Assembly: GCA_951213105.1 (NCBI GenBank)
Contig: OX578135.1
Location: forward strand, 166,647,989 to 166,711,988
From: Amaurobius ferox
Lineage: Eukaryota > Arthropoda > Arachnida > Araneae > Amaurobiidae
Direction of reading: 5' to 3'
Length of the DNA: 64,000 nucleotides
A program made the position numbers and the translations under genes. This document shows positions 43,734 through 55,560 of the stretch, one piece after another (the stretch's first letter is position 1; each line of letters opens with the position of its first letter). Under the pieces are notes generated by a model. The model saw nothing but the letters and a program-made list of their open reading frames with translations. It was not told the origin of the DNA and made no database searches.

Positions 43734-44470
43734 TACTTTCCCTGCAATACATGTTAATGTATAGGGAAAAGTATTGGAATCATGCCGAAAATCGCAACTC
43801 GAGTTTTCGACGGATTTACACGTTTTGAGACCTCTGGAATACGAAAAATCTATTTATAGCGTTACGTCTGTGTGTGTCTGTCTGTGCAGATTTTGTATCT
43901 ATTCTAACTTAAAAACTAATTGACCGAATTTCATAAAATTTTGTAGGTAAGTCACTTGTGGGCGAATCTGGTGCTGATTAGTTTCGGGTACGATTCGGGC
44001 TAAAAGAAAGCGCTTTTTTTTGCGAAATGACCCGCAAAAGCTTGTATCTACTCTAGCAAAAAAACTAATGGACCGAATTTCACAGAAACGACAGATAAGT
44101 CGCTTGAAGCTTACTCTGGTGCTGATTAGATTTTGGTACGATTCGGAAAAAAGTAACCTGCCTTTTTTTGTAAAATGGCCAGCAAGAATCGTCAAAATCT
44201 AAAAAATCTACGTATGTTCAAATATATCCATTAAATTCTTGTTTTTTACGTAATTTTTAACAAAGACAAGAATAAGACCAACCCCATTACAGTAGGGCTA
44301 GCCGTTCTCGATATATTTTAGTTTTTCATATTTTCTCTACGCCACCTTTGAAAATAAATCCAGTTATCAAATGAGAACGGAAATTGAATTAAAAGTGAAT
44401 TAAATTTAATTAAAATAAAGAGAACGTGAATTTAAATCTGCAGGGAAAGTCATGTGCTGCCCACATCAGG
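43734..44470 (-). mobile_element. family B element, copy B4 (end of the trio)
   Basis: The 5' tip reads CCACATCAGG instead of CAGA, so the outermost base has changed. Otherwise complete. Confidence 0.85.
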
Positions 44471-45365
44471 TTTTGAACTTTAGTACATCAATGGTATTTG
44501 TACACTTTATTTGTGGGCAGCGTAGTGAGCATGCGGAGTTTAAAAATCGAAATTTCGCCCTCTTACCGTTCGTTTTCATAACTGAAATCGTGATTCTACA
44601 AAATTGAGTGCAATTTCACATATGTATCAGTGGCGGCTCCTGACTCAGTGGCGGAATTTCCCCTCCTCCTCGACAACGAACATAATCAAAACACATCACG
44701 CTACTGACACAAGTGTTATTAAATAGTATCTAAAAATAGCCAAACGAGTCTGAAAAATTCGCCAAATAATATATTTTTTTACATTTTTTTTAAAAGAATG
44801 CAAGCTATAGGACAAAGTCCCAGCAACAGCGCGAAAGATGTAATACAATGCGAAATATACAGATTAAAATATAATAAGATACATTAAATGCAAACTATTG
44901 ACAACAAATGATTTTCGAAAGCACCTGCAAAAGAATAAATACATTAAAATATAAAATATTTACAACAAATGATTTTTAAAAGCCATTTCCGATGAATAAA
45001 AATCATCAAGATTATCGGGGAAGCTGTTGTATAGTTTACAGAAATTACTTATCGCACAATAAAAACCAATATTGGCACTAAAATTCATTTCAGCAAATAA
45101 ACTCATGCTTCTTGTAGAATACTGGGAGTACTTGTAGAATATTGGGAGTACTTCTTGTAGAATACTAGATTATCCTGCTTCTCTTGCGTCACCCCACGAG
45201 CTGCAACTGGTATGTATGTAAAAGTTCATCTTCGTAACTATTGTAGTTTTCGAGTTAAATGGATAGTAGAATTCAAGCAAATGTTGATTTGGCTTCGTTA
45301 GGAATGTAGAATAAACTTCGTTTCTCTCGTCCATAATACATCCAAAGTTTAGTTTTTGAGTTTCG
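44471..45365. other. unassigned sequence with a hAT-like terminus
   Basis: CAGTGGCGGCTCCTG at 44628 and CAGTGGCGGAATTT at 44646 look like hAT-type ends, but no partner end was found. A 22-bp unit (CTTGTAGAATA(C/T)TGGGAGTA) repeats about three times at 45110-45165. No gene. Confidence 0.4.
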
Positions 45366-45993
45366 AAATATTGTTCCAATATCTGCCAGTAAAGGTAAAA
45401 TTATCTATTATTTCCTTTACTGATTCCATCAGTCAATAGTTTTGGAACATTGTTCCAATATCTGCCAGAATAGGTAAAATCATCTATTACTCCATTTACT
45501 GATTACATCAGTCAATAGTTTTGGAACATTGCTGCACTATCTACCAGAATAGGTAAAATCATCTATTATTCCCTTTACTGATTCCATCAGTCAATAGTTT
45601 TGGAACATTGCTGCACTATCTACCAGAATAGGTAAAATCATCTATTATTCCCTTTACTGATTCCATCAGTCAATAGTTTTGGAACATTGCTGCACTATCT
45701 ACCAGAATAGGTAAAATCATCTATTATTCCCTTTACTGATTCCATCAGTCAATAGTTTTGGAACATTGCTGCACTATCTACCAGAATAGGTAAAATAATC
45801 TATTATTCCCTTTACTGATTCCATTAGTCAATAGTTTTGAAACATTGTTCCAATATCTACCAGTAAAGGTAAAATCATCTATTATTCCCTTTACTGATTC
45901 CATTAGTCAATAGTTTTGAAACATTGTTCCAATATCTACCAGTAAAGGTAAAATCATCTATTATTCCCTTTACTGATTCCATCAGTCAATAGT
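45366..45993. repeat. 79-bp minisatellite, about eight copies
   Basis: Unit TTTACTGATTCCATCAGTCA followed by ATAGTTTTGGAACATTG, a variable segment, and GGTAAAATCATCTATTATTCC. Central copies carry CTGCACTATCTACCAGAATA; the outer copies carry TTCCAATATCTGCCAGTAAA or a hybrid. No spacers or cas genes, so it is not a CRISPR array. Confidence 0.92.
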
Positions 45994-47030
45994 TCAGAGA
46001 AACGTCGAAAAAGGGGATCGACTTTCTGAAGAAAGATGATAGGAGCGATTGTGTGTAAACGACTGCTGCGACATTTATTAGACCTGAAACGACTGTGTGC
46101 AAGAAGAAAAGTTGGGCAAGTTCTTATGGATCATTTATTGGCGCAATTTATGTACTCGAGTCTCTTTTCTATGGGAAGCACATTTCATTGCGCTCTGCTA
46201 TATAATAAAGACTATTATGTAACAGAGAATGATGTGGTAAAAAAAGTTAAGCAAATTTCGACTTTTTACTTTTACGGGTAATTTGTTTAAAATATGAGTA
46301 AGTACTATATTCTGATTTGTATGAAAATCCACTTTATTGGTAACTGATGGTTAATTTAAATGCCAAATTTTATGACATTCCTAGACGAGAAATTGCATGA
46401 CAAAAGCCTCGAATACTGTCTCAAATTTGGGGCTTGAAAGAAATTTAGATCTATCCCTTTTATGCTTGTATGTAACGGAAATCAATGCAGACAAAACGAG
46501 TTTGAACGTCCTTGATGGAAACGTGTTATCGATTACTAGTTACTGCAGTAGGGTCGCTTTCTTCAACGTAGGCCTTTTGATGATTAAAAGAAGATCGGAA
46601 GTCTGAGGCTTCAATTAGACCGTCTCATACATATATCTATCTATATCATACAGTTGAATGAAATTGATTGACTAATAAAAGCATAACATGGTTCAAATTG
46701 ATAAAGGTAGAGACTTGAAATTTTGTATTCACGAGGAACTTAAGTTATAAATAATGAAAGAAAAAATAAAATTTTTGAATGTTGTTCAAAAAATTTATAA
46801 AACGGAGAATTTTTGGTTCTAACATTCTTTGAGCTATCACTTGAGATTAACTAGACACACAAACTCTTTTTTAGGCTAATGCGCAGAAAAATATCTTAAA
46901 TTTTTGGTTCTAACATTCTTTCAGCTATCACTCGAGACTAATTAGAGACACAAAACTCTTTTTCAGACTAGTAGAAAAATATCTTAAAATTTCTGAATTC
47001 TATAAGAGTACAATTGATAGATATTTAATT
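45994..47030. other. unassigned sequence including a 91-bp duplication
   Basis: 46810-46990 consists of two copies of a unit starting TTTTTGGTTCTAACATTCTTT. Otherwise no feature. The frames at 46036-46281 and 46397-46606 have no domain. Confidence 0.45.
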
Positions 47031-48100
47031 ATTTTTCCTAAATATATAGCATATAGTATAATGTATAGGGAAAGTATTGTAGCGAGTGCCAAAAATTCGA
47101 AGTTTTTGATGGAAGAGCACGTTTTGAGCATCCTTAAACTCGAATAAAACGTTTTAAGGCGATGTCTGTGCGTGTGTGTGTGCATGAGTCTGTGGAGACG
47201 ATACCTCATAAACATATGCAGCATTTCGAACGAAATTGGATACAAAAACTACGATCGGTGAATACTGGAAGCTTTTTTTTTTAACGCAATCGAATGTTTC
47301 AAAGACTCTCAAATTTTGGAATGAAATTTTAAAACAATCATGCAAAAGTCAGAACTTCCAATAATGGTACTTAAATAATTATTTCTTATGCCATTTTTCA
47401 CTAGAAAATTATTGACATATGCTTTAGAACTCTAGTATGAATCGTTTTCCAGATATTGCACTTTATTCAAATCCCATAAAATTAAAAAATGTATTAACTA
47501 TGTCTGTCAAATATGTTCACATTTCATATGTAATATTTTGCGATAAATTTGTTAACATCATTCTCGTAGATCTAGTTTGTTACATTCACAAGAGGTGATA
47601 CTTTGTGTAATAGTTTTGCATTTTGACGTCAAACAATTCGCCAACAGTCATTAATATACAAGAAATGATGTTCTTTCTGTTTGTCTGTAACGCATGGCGA
47701 TAAATGTGATGAACTTGGTGCCTCATGCAACGAAATATTGCTAACTTGGCGATTTTTCGAAAATTGACGGAACTATTGTTAAAATTGCAAAAATAGTGCC
47801 AAATTGATGAATTCTTTATTAAAACATTTTAATATATGGATATTATTGCTTATTGGGGATGCTATCAATATTGATAATTGTGAATTTAGAGTTGTACGAA
47901 GTAAGTTAATTGGGTACTTCAAAAAATTAGATTCACATGTTGTCATCTGGAAAAGCCTTAAATGTATAATATGTATAATTGAACGTTAAAAATATTGCGC
48001 CCTATATCTTAAACATACTTTTTTACTGCTAAAGAAGTAAATGTATTGCATTATATAGGGAGAGTGATGACCATGTGAAAGTGATGTGCACATAAGATAT
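47031..48100 (-). mobile_element. family A element, copy A4 (old)
   Basis: The hairpin is decayed (TTTTTCCTAAATATATAGCA...ATAGGGAAAGTA), the microsatellite is GTGTGCGTGTGTGTG-like, and the body is recognisable. It contains extra sequence around 47810-48040. The 5' tip is only roughly GTGATGTGCACATAAGA. Confidence 0.7.
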
Positions 48101-48428
48101 TTTACAGTTATAGCAGATAATTTTTATTATCAATGAAATATCAATATTTTAATTATTAATATATATAGTTTTTGATCCCATTGCGGAAAGTATTATAATC
48201 GAGTTTTTTAAATACCAAGATTAATTGTTGGTTATTCTCCAAATCAAACAATTCAAAAGCAGTGCTATAATAAATTGATTTTTAGCGAAATATATCTGTA
48301 AAACGTTTAATGTAAGTTAACTCGCAGAGATCGGAGAAGATATATTGTTCTATATACCGAAATTTTCAGGTTGATAGAACTTTAAAACGTGCCTCCTTTT
48401 TTATTCGGTCTAGTGTCATTTCAAAAAA
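48101..48428. other. unassigned A+T-rich sequence
   Basis: Nothing recognisable between A4 and A5. Confidence 0.35.
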
Positions 48429-49196
48429 TCTGATGTGGGCAACACATGACTTTCCTTATATAATGCAATGAATTTACTACTTTTACAGTAAAAAGTAGGT
48501 TTTTCTTATAGTATATACTTATATTATTTCCAGGATATTGAATTTTAGACAATTAGTCGTCATTTTCATTGAATTAGCGCCATTTTTATCCATTTGGCGA
48601 GATTTTCGTTAATTTGACAATATTTAAAACAGTCGCCAAGTTGGCAACATTCCGCAAAATTCGTCGCCAAAATCTCACCAAGCTTTATGGATGGATAAAT
48701 AAATTATTCTTATAGCAGATAAATGACTATTGGCGTTTAAATACAAAAGTATTACTCAGAGTATCTTTTCTCATGAATAGAACGAGCTAGATCCACGAGA
48801 ATGGTGTCACCTAATTTATCGCATGGTATTACATATGAAAAGTGAACATGTTTCTCAACAGTAAATGTATTTTTTTTAATTTATGGGATTTTTTGATAAA
48901 TTTATTTGAAAAATGTGCAATATCCTGAAAACGGTTCATGCTAGCGTTCTAAAGTTTATGTCAATCGCTTTCTAAGGAAAAATTACACAAGAAATGTCTA
49001 TTTGCGTAACTTTATTAAAGGTTTTGATTTTTTGATGATTTTTTCAAAATTTCACTCGAAAAATGAGGGGGGTTCTGAACATTGGATTACGTATAAAAAC
49101 AATAGGCTTCCAGTATTCATAGATTGTGATTTTTGTACCAAATTTCATTCAAATCGCTCTATTCGTTCGTGAGATATCGTCTCCATAGAGTCACTG

Positions 49197-49228
<32 letters not shown>

Positions 49229-49363
49229 ACACAGACATCACCTCAAAAGTGTTTGATTCGTGATCAGAGATGCTTGAAATGTGCTCTCCCGTCGAAAACT
49301 CGAATTCGAATTTTTGACCCCGTCACAATACTTTCTTTATACATTATGTATATAAGGAAAGTA
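48429..49363 (+). mobile_element. family A element, copy A5
   Basis: Complete, 935 bp, with a 26-bp-long CA microsatellite and the hairpin end TATATAAGGAAAGTA. Followed after 26 bp by B5 in the same orientation. Confidence 0.88.
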
Positions 49364-49389
49364 AAAATGTCTGCTATAAGTATAAAAAA

Positions 49390-50125
49390 TCTGATGTGGG
49401 CAGCACATGACATTCCCTGCAGACTTATATCCACGTTATTTTTATTTTAATTAAATTTCATTCACTTTTAATTTAATTTTCGTTCTCATTTGGTAACTGG
49501 ACTTATTTTCAAAGGTGGATTAGAGAAAATACGAATAAACTAAAATATCTCGAGAACAGCTAGTCCTAGTGTAATGGGATTAGTCTTATTCTTTTCTTCG
49601 TTAAAAATTACATATAACACATGCATTTATTGGATATATTTGAGCATACGTAGTTTTTTATTTTAGATTTTGACGAGTTTTGCGGGCCATTTGGCAAAAA
49701 AGGGCAGGTTATTTTTTTCCGAATCTTACCAAAATCTAATGAGCACCAGAGTGACCCTCAAGTGATTTATCTACCGAATGTTGTGAAATACGGTTCGTTA
49801 GTTTTTTAGCTAGAGTGGATACAAGCTTTTGCGGTTCTTTTATCCCGAATCGTACCCAAAACTAATCAGCAGTAGATTCGCCCACAAGTGACTTACCTAC
49901 CAAATTTTATGAAATTCGGTCCGTTTGTTTTTTAGTTAGAGTGGATACAAAATCTGCACAGACAGACAGACACACAGACAGACACACACAAAGCATCACG
50001 CTAAAATTTGTGTTTTCGTATTCTAGAGGTCTCGAAACGTGTAGATTCGTCGAAAACTCGAGTTGCGATTTTCGGCATGATTCCAATACTTTCCCTATAC
50101 ATTACCATGTATTGCAGGGAAAGTA
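49390..50125 (+). mobile_element. family B element, copy B5
   Basis: Complete. Its 3' end joins B6 through five A. Confidence 0.88.
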
Positions 50126-50130
50126 AAAAA

Positions 50131-50874
50131 TCTAATGTGGGCAGCACATGACTTTCCCTGCAGACTTATACACACATTCTCTTTATTTTAATTAAATTTA
50201 ATTCACTAATAATTCAAATTTCGTTCTCATTTGGTAACTGGACTCATTTTCAAATGTGGCGTAGAGAAAAAGCGAAAATATCTCGAGAACGGCACATCCT
50301 AGTGTAATGGGGTTGATCTTATTCTTTTCTTCGATAAAAGTTACGAATAAAACAAGCATTTAATGGATATATTTCAGCATACATAGTTTTTTTATTTGAG
50401 ATTTTGTCGATTTTTGCTGGCCATTATGCAAAAAAAGGCAGGTTATTTTTTCCCGAATCATACCAAAATGTAATCAGCACCAGGGTGACCCACAAAAGAC
50501 TTACCTACCAAGTTTTGTGAAATTCGGTCCATTAGATTTTCAGCTAGAGTGGATACAAGCTTTTGCGGGCCATTTCGCAAGAAAAGGAGGGTTCTTTTAT
50601 TACGAATCGTACCCAAACTAATCAGCACCAGATTCGCCCACAAGTGACTTACCTACCAAATTTTATGAAATTTGGTCCATTAGTTTTTTAGTTAGAGTGG
50701 ATACGAAATCTGCACAGACAGGCACACAGACACACAAACAGACGTCACGCTAAAAATAGTTTTTTCGTATTCTAGAGGTCGCGAAACGTGTAGATCCGTC
50801 GAAAACTCGAGTTGCGATTTTCGGCACGATTCCAATACTTTCCCTATACGTTACTATATATTGCAGGGAAAGCA
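50131..50874 (+). mobile_element. family B element, copy B6
   Basis: Starts TCTAATGTGGGC. The 3' hairpin arm has GGGAAAGCA instead of GGGAAAGTA. Directly followed by the inner part of a family A element. Confidence 0.85.
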
Positions 50875-51292
50875 AAAATGTGCAATGTCTCGAGAACGGT
50901 TCATGCTAACGTTCTAAAGTTTATGTCAATCGTTTTCTAATGAAAATTATATAAAAAATGACTACTTGTGTAACTTTAATAACAGTTTTGGTTTTTTGAT
51001 GATATTTTCAAAATTTCACTCGAAAATGTAGTGGGGTTCGGAACATTCGTCTGTGTTTAAAAACAATAGGCTTCCAGTATTTACGGATTGAAATTTTGTA
51101 CCAATTTTGATTCGTCAGATATCGTTTCCACAGATTTACTGACACACACACAGACAGACATCACTTCAAAAACGTTTGATTCGTGTTTAGGGATGCTTGA
51201 AACGTCCTCTCCCGTCGAAAAATCGGATTCAAATTTTCGACCCCGTCACAATACTTTCCTTATACATTATACTATGTATATAAGGCAAGTAA
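50875..51292 (+). mobile_element. family A fragment, 5'-truncated (A9)
   Basis: Begins at the AATGTGCAATGTCTCGAGAACGG region of family A and runs to its 3' hairpin (…TATAAGGCAAGTA). Then a 30-bp 5' tip (TTTGATGTGGGCAGTACATG) at 51297-51327 follows without its body. Confidence 0.8.
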
Positions 51293-51327
51293 AAATTTGA
51301 TGTGGGCAGTACATGACTTTCCCCTTT

Positions 51328-52048
51328 TCAAAAATTATCTTTCTGCTTTGTAACAAATAGGACGAAGCTGTCACTACAGCCAAGGTACTGAAAGTTCTGT
51401 CAGCGGAATAATGCCGTCTAAGAAGATATTAATATTTTCGGAATGGCATCACCTTTCTTCCTGGGTCACGTGAGCATTGTTCCGTACACAGGAATTTCTC
51501 CACCTCTGTTTTATTGATTACCTTGTCTCATTTATTCAGACGAAATAAGACTATTTCTTGTCTTTAAACATTTAATATGATACATTTTATCAAACTGTTT
51601 GCTCTGTTCTAACGAAATGATTATAATTTCAGATTATTTAAGATGGCAGTTTGATCGAATTTCTCATTAACTTTGTAAGAAAAGGCCTTCGAGAGTATAC
51701 GTTAGGTCTATCTTTGGTAAATTTACCATGCTCGATTGAATACGAGTGATTGCAGCGCCCTTAGCGGAGAATTTAAGAAAACGAACGAGGGCACGAACCC
51801 GACAACAAAGCGAGATAGACGAAGAAAGCGAATGCCAACGTTGTAGAGCGTTGTCTAGAGGAATAGGAAATGAATCTGTTACGCAAGTCATTTATTGGAC
51901 ACCATAGGGTTATTGACAAATGGCTGTTCAATTCAGGAATGTTAAAATAAACAGCTATTATTAATTGCTTTCTATATGCCTGCTTCGTATGGGCCTGATG
52001 CCGGTTTCTAATTGATAGAAAATGAACTACAGCTTTGTACTGCCTTTT
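51328..52048. other. unassigned sequence
   Basis: No repeat family or domain seen. The minus-strand frame 51667-51891 is short and featureless. Confidence 0.3.
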
Positions 52049-52805
52049 TACTTTCCGTGCAATACATGGTAATGTATAGGGAAAGTATTGGAATCATGTC
52101 GAAAATCGTAACTCGAGTTTTCGACGGATCTACACGTTTTGAGACCTCTAGAATACGAAAAAACTATTTTTAGCGTGACGTCTGTGTGTGTGTGTGTGTG
52201 TGTCTGTCTGTCTGTTCAGATTTTGTATCCACTCTAATTAAAAAATTAATGGACCGAATTTCATAAAATTTGGTAGGTAAGTCACTTGTGGGCGAATCTG
52301 GTGCTGATCAGTTTTGGGTAGGATTCGGGATAAACAAACCCGCATTTTTTTCCAAAATTGCCCGCAAAAGCTTGTTTCCACTCTAGCTGAAAAACTAAAG
52401 GAATGAATTTTGCAAAATTCTGCAGATAAGTCATTTGTGAGACAAACTGATGCTGATTAGATTTTGGTACGATTCGGAAAAAAATAATCTTCCTTCTTTT
52501 GCAAAATGGCTCGAAAAATCGCCAAAATCTAAAATAAATAACTACGTATGCTCAAATATGTCCATTAAATGCTTGTTTAATACGTAATTTTTAACGAAGA
52601 AAAAAGTAAGACCAACCCCATTACACTAGGACTAGCCGTTCTCGAGATATTTTAGTTTTTTCGTATTCTCTCTACGCCACCTTTGAAAATAAGTCCAGTT
52701 ATCATATGAGAACGAAAATTGAATTAAAAGTTAATTAAATTTAATTAAAATAAAGAGAACGTGAAGAGAAGTCTGCAGGGAAAGTCATGTGCTGCCCACA
52801 TCAGA
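52049..52805 (-). mobile_element. family B element, copy B7
   Basis: Complete, joined head to tail with B8 by four T. Confidence 0.88.
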
Positions 52806-52809
52806 TTTT

Positions 52810-53601
52810 TACTTTCCCTGCAGTACATGGTAATGTATAGAGAAAGTATTGGAATCATGCCAAAAATCGCAACTCGAGTTTTCGACGGATCTACATTTTT
52901 TGGGACCTCTAGAACCGCGAAGAAACTATTTTTAGCGTGACGTCTGTGTGTGTGTTTGTGTGTTCAATGTATGTATCCACTTTAACTCAAAAATTAATGG
53001 ACCAAATTTCATGAAATTTGGTAGGTAAGTCATTTGTGTGTGCCCCTGTTGCTGATTAGATTTTGATACGATTCGGGATGAAAGAGCTTGCCTTTCTTTA
53101 CGAAATGCTCCGCAAAAACTGCCTGCATCCACTCTAACTAAAAAACTAATATAACAAATTTCAGAAAATTTTGTAGATAAATCATTTATAGGTTGACCTG
53201 GTGCTGATTAGATTTTGATACTATTTGGAAAAAGAGAACCTACAGTTTTTTCGAAATGACCTGAGAAAATTGTTAAAAAAATAAAAGATTAAGTATGCTC
53301 AAATATATCAATTAAATGCTTATTTTATACGTAATTTCCGATGTTGAAACGAATAAGGTCAACCCCAGTACTCTAGGAGTAGCCGTTCTCGAGATATTTT
53401 GGTTTTTTCGAATTTTCCCTACGCTATTAGTCCAGTTACCAAATGAAAACAAAAATTGAATTATAAGTGAAAATTCATTATAAGTTAAAGTAATCATGGC
53501 TGTTATTTTGTGCAATTAAACTCAATTTAACGAATTATTGAAGAAATAAAGAGAACACGAATATGGGCCTGCAGGGAAAGTCATGTGCTGTCCACATCAG
53601 A
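52810..53601 (-). mobile_element. family B element, copy B8
   Basis: Complete, more diverged. Its inside is closer to B3 (both share the CAATGTATGTATCCACT phrase after the microsatellite), which suggests two subfamilies. Confidence 0.85.
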
Positions 53602-54212
53602 TTTTTTAGCTTATGTCTCTTTGTCTCCGAGTTTATTACCACAATTTTTTAAATTCTTCTCTGGGGGCGTTGCACCACCTTTTATCAGAGAGTCGCTTTA
53701 ATACAGATAGACCTAAGGTGTACACTCATGAATCTTTTCTCGCAATGTTCTTAAGGATGGGAAGTATTTTTGTTGGAATTTTGTACACTACTACCATGCT
53801 TGTCTGCAGGGAAATGTCGAACACTTTTTGTAATAATACGCAGTACAAAATAAATAAATAAATAAATAAATAAAAATCTGAATTGTTTATATGAAATATA
53901 GGTTCGAAAAATATCATAGAGTTACCTTCATTCATTCTCAGGTTTCACTCCCCGTTTGAATGTTTTTCCTTATGGACTGTTGCAATTCCCCAATACTTTC
54001 TTCTCAGTTCACCAATACCTTCCCAATACCCTCCAATCCGATATAATCAACACGTTCGGCAACCAATCGCAATTGCGGTAAAGAGGTCTTATGAAGGTCT
54101 TATGAAGGTCATATGAGCTCGGCAACGAATTTAGCGACATGGGTGACAAATGGGTTGACAGTAGGGTCAAGAATTTACCTAGGGTTTTCATAAACCCTCC
54201 ATCGTGGGTATG
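53602..54212. other. unassigned sequence with a short (AAAT)n microsatellite
   Basis: About six AAAT units at 53848-53872. No gene. Confidence 0.45.
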
Positions 54213-54364
54213 CAGTGGCGTTGTCAAAGGAGGGTAAATATTTAGGGCATTTTAACTCCCCTCGGGAACCCTTCGAACCCACTAAATTTTGAAGAAATGA
54301 TATATGGAGAAATGGAAAGCAAAATATTTGTCTCCCCCAGAAATATATTCTGACAACGCTACTG
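54213..54364. mobile_element. 152-bp hAT-type MITE
   Basis: CAGTGGCGTTGTCA at the left and TGACAACGCTACTG at the right form a 14-bp inverted repeat with one mismatch. CAGTGGCG is the usual start of hAT elements. The flanking 8-mers (TGGGTATG and TGGAAGGG) agree at only 4 positions, so the duplication has decayed or is absent. Confidence 0.65.
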
Positions 54365-55560
54365 TGGAAGGGGGTAGTTAAAAATCATCTACACTGAAAG
54401 CTGTTATTTTTGGTATTGCCACATTCTAAAAACTTAAGTGATGGCCTTCAAATAATTTGAAAGTCTATGTAACTTGATTTTGGCGACACATTCGGTGACC
54501 CTGGTCACTAATTAAGCAAAAAATCGCCAACTTGGCAAGTTTTGGAAGCTTCTCACATTTTGTAGATTTTCTAAGGATTTCACGACATACCTTTCTTCCA
54601 GAACCCTTTTCACAGAGGGTATATAAGCTTGTCATCGTTCAGTTGGGTCGTTGACGTGATACGAGTAAAAGTACCTGCCGAACTCAATACAAAAACCAAT
54701 ATGTTATTTTTTAATTTGATTATTTATACTCTTTGTGGTATTACATAGTAATTAGAGTTAAAAAGTGTAAAAGAAAAAAAGATCATTTTAGATGTGCGAC
54801 ATTTATGCATCGACATCTGTACTATACGTCAGTATGCGCTTATTGCTTCCGGAGATAGCACTTTCGACCGGTGTAGTGATTGAAAAGATTACATTCAAGC
54901 GCTTTGTCGCAGGTAACTTCGTCATCTTTGATCCGATTAGGACAAAATAAATAGCATTTTATTAATTTATCAAAAGTGTATGCAATAGTGTACATAACAC
55001 CTTGTAATACAAAGTAAAAATCCGTTTCAATTCCAAAGTTTTCAGTTTAAATCTCGCTTTTCTATGAGTATTTTCCGGTAAAATGCCGCCATTCGGCCGA
55101 TGTTAACTTGATTGTGTTTGCAGTGTTCCGAAACTCGGTATTTTCATTTGAAAATCCATTTACTTTCCGAAATTACTTTTTATGTCTGCCCGGGTAACTA
55201 CGGATTTCAGTTTCAAGAGTTTGCGAAAAGACTTATGTCGTTTCCTTTTGTCTTACTTCAGAATATTTTCCATAAATCACACCTACCCTGCTTTGAAAGT
55301 AGTCGGGAAAGACAGCTGCTGGAAAAAAAAGAAATAAAAGAAAACTGAAATTAATAAATGGAATAAATCGTATAAACATTTGTATTATACATTGGATATA
55401 TTGTATATTACATTTTTGTACAAATTTCGTCATTCTGCGAGCTTTTGAACTTCAGAAAATGGTTTGATTTTGATTTAACAATATTTTATAGGGATATAGG
55501 GTTTTTGTACAGAAGTCGATATTCTGCGAAATTATACAAATCTTGCATGATAAAAAAAAA
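54365..55560. other. unassigned sequence
   Basis: Open stretches (55112-55348; minus 55233-55433 and 55452-55682) have no recognisable domain. No repeats identified. Confidence 0.3.

Noticed and set aside
45366..45993. CRISPR array
   Set aside because: Units of 79 bp are continuous, without unique spacers or cas genes, in a eukaryotic transposon landscape.
54205..54372. 8-bp target duplication for the small hAT MITE
   Set aside because: The flanking 8-mers match at only 4 positions, so it is not claimed.
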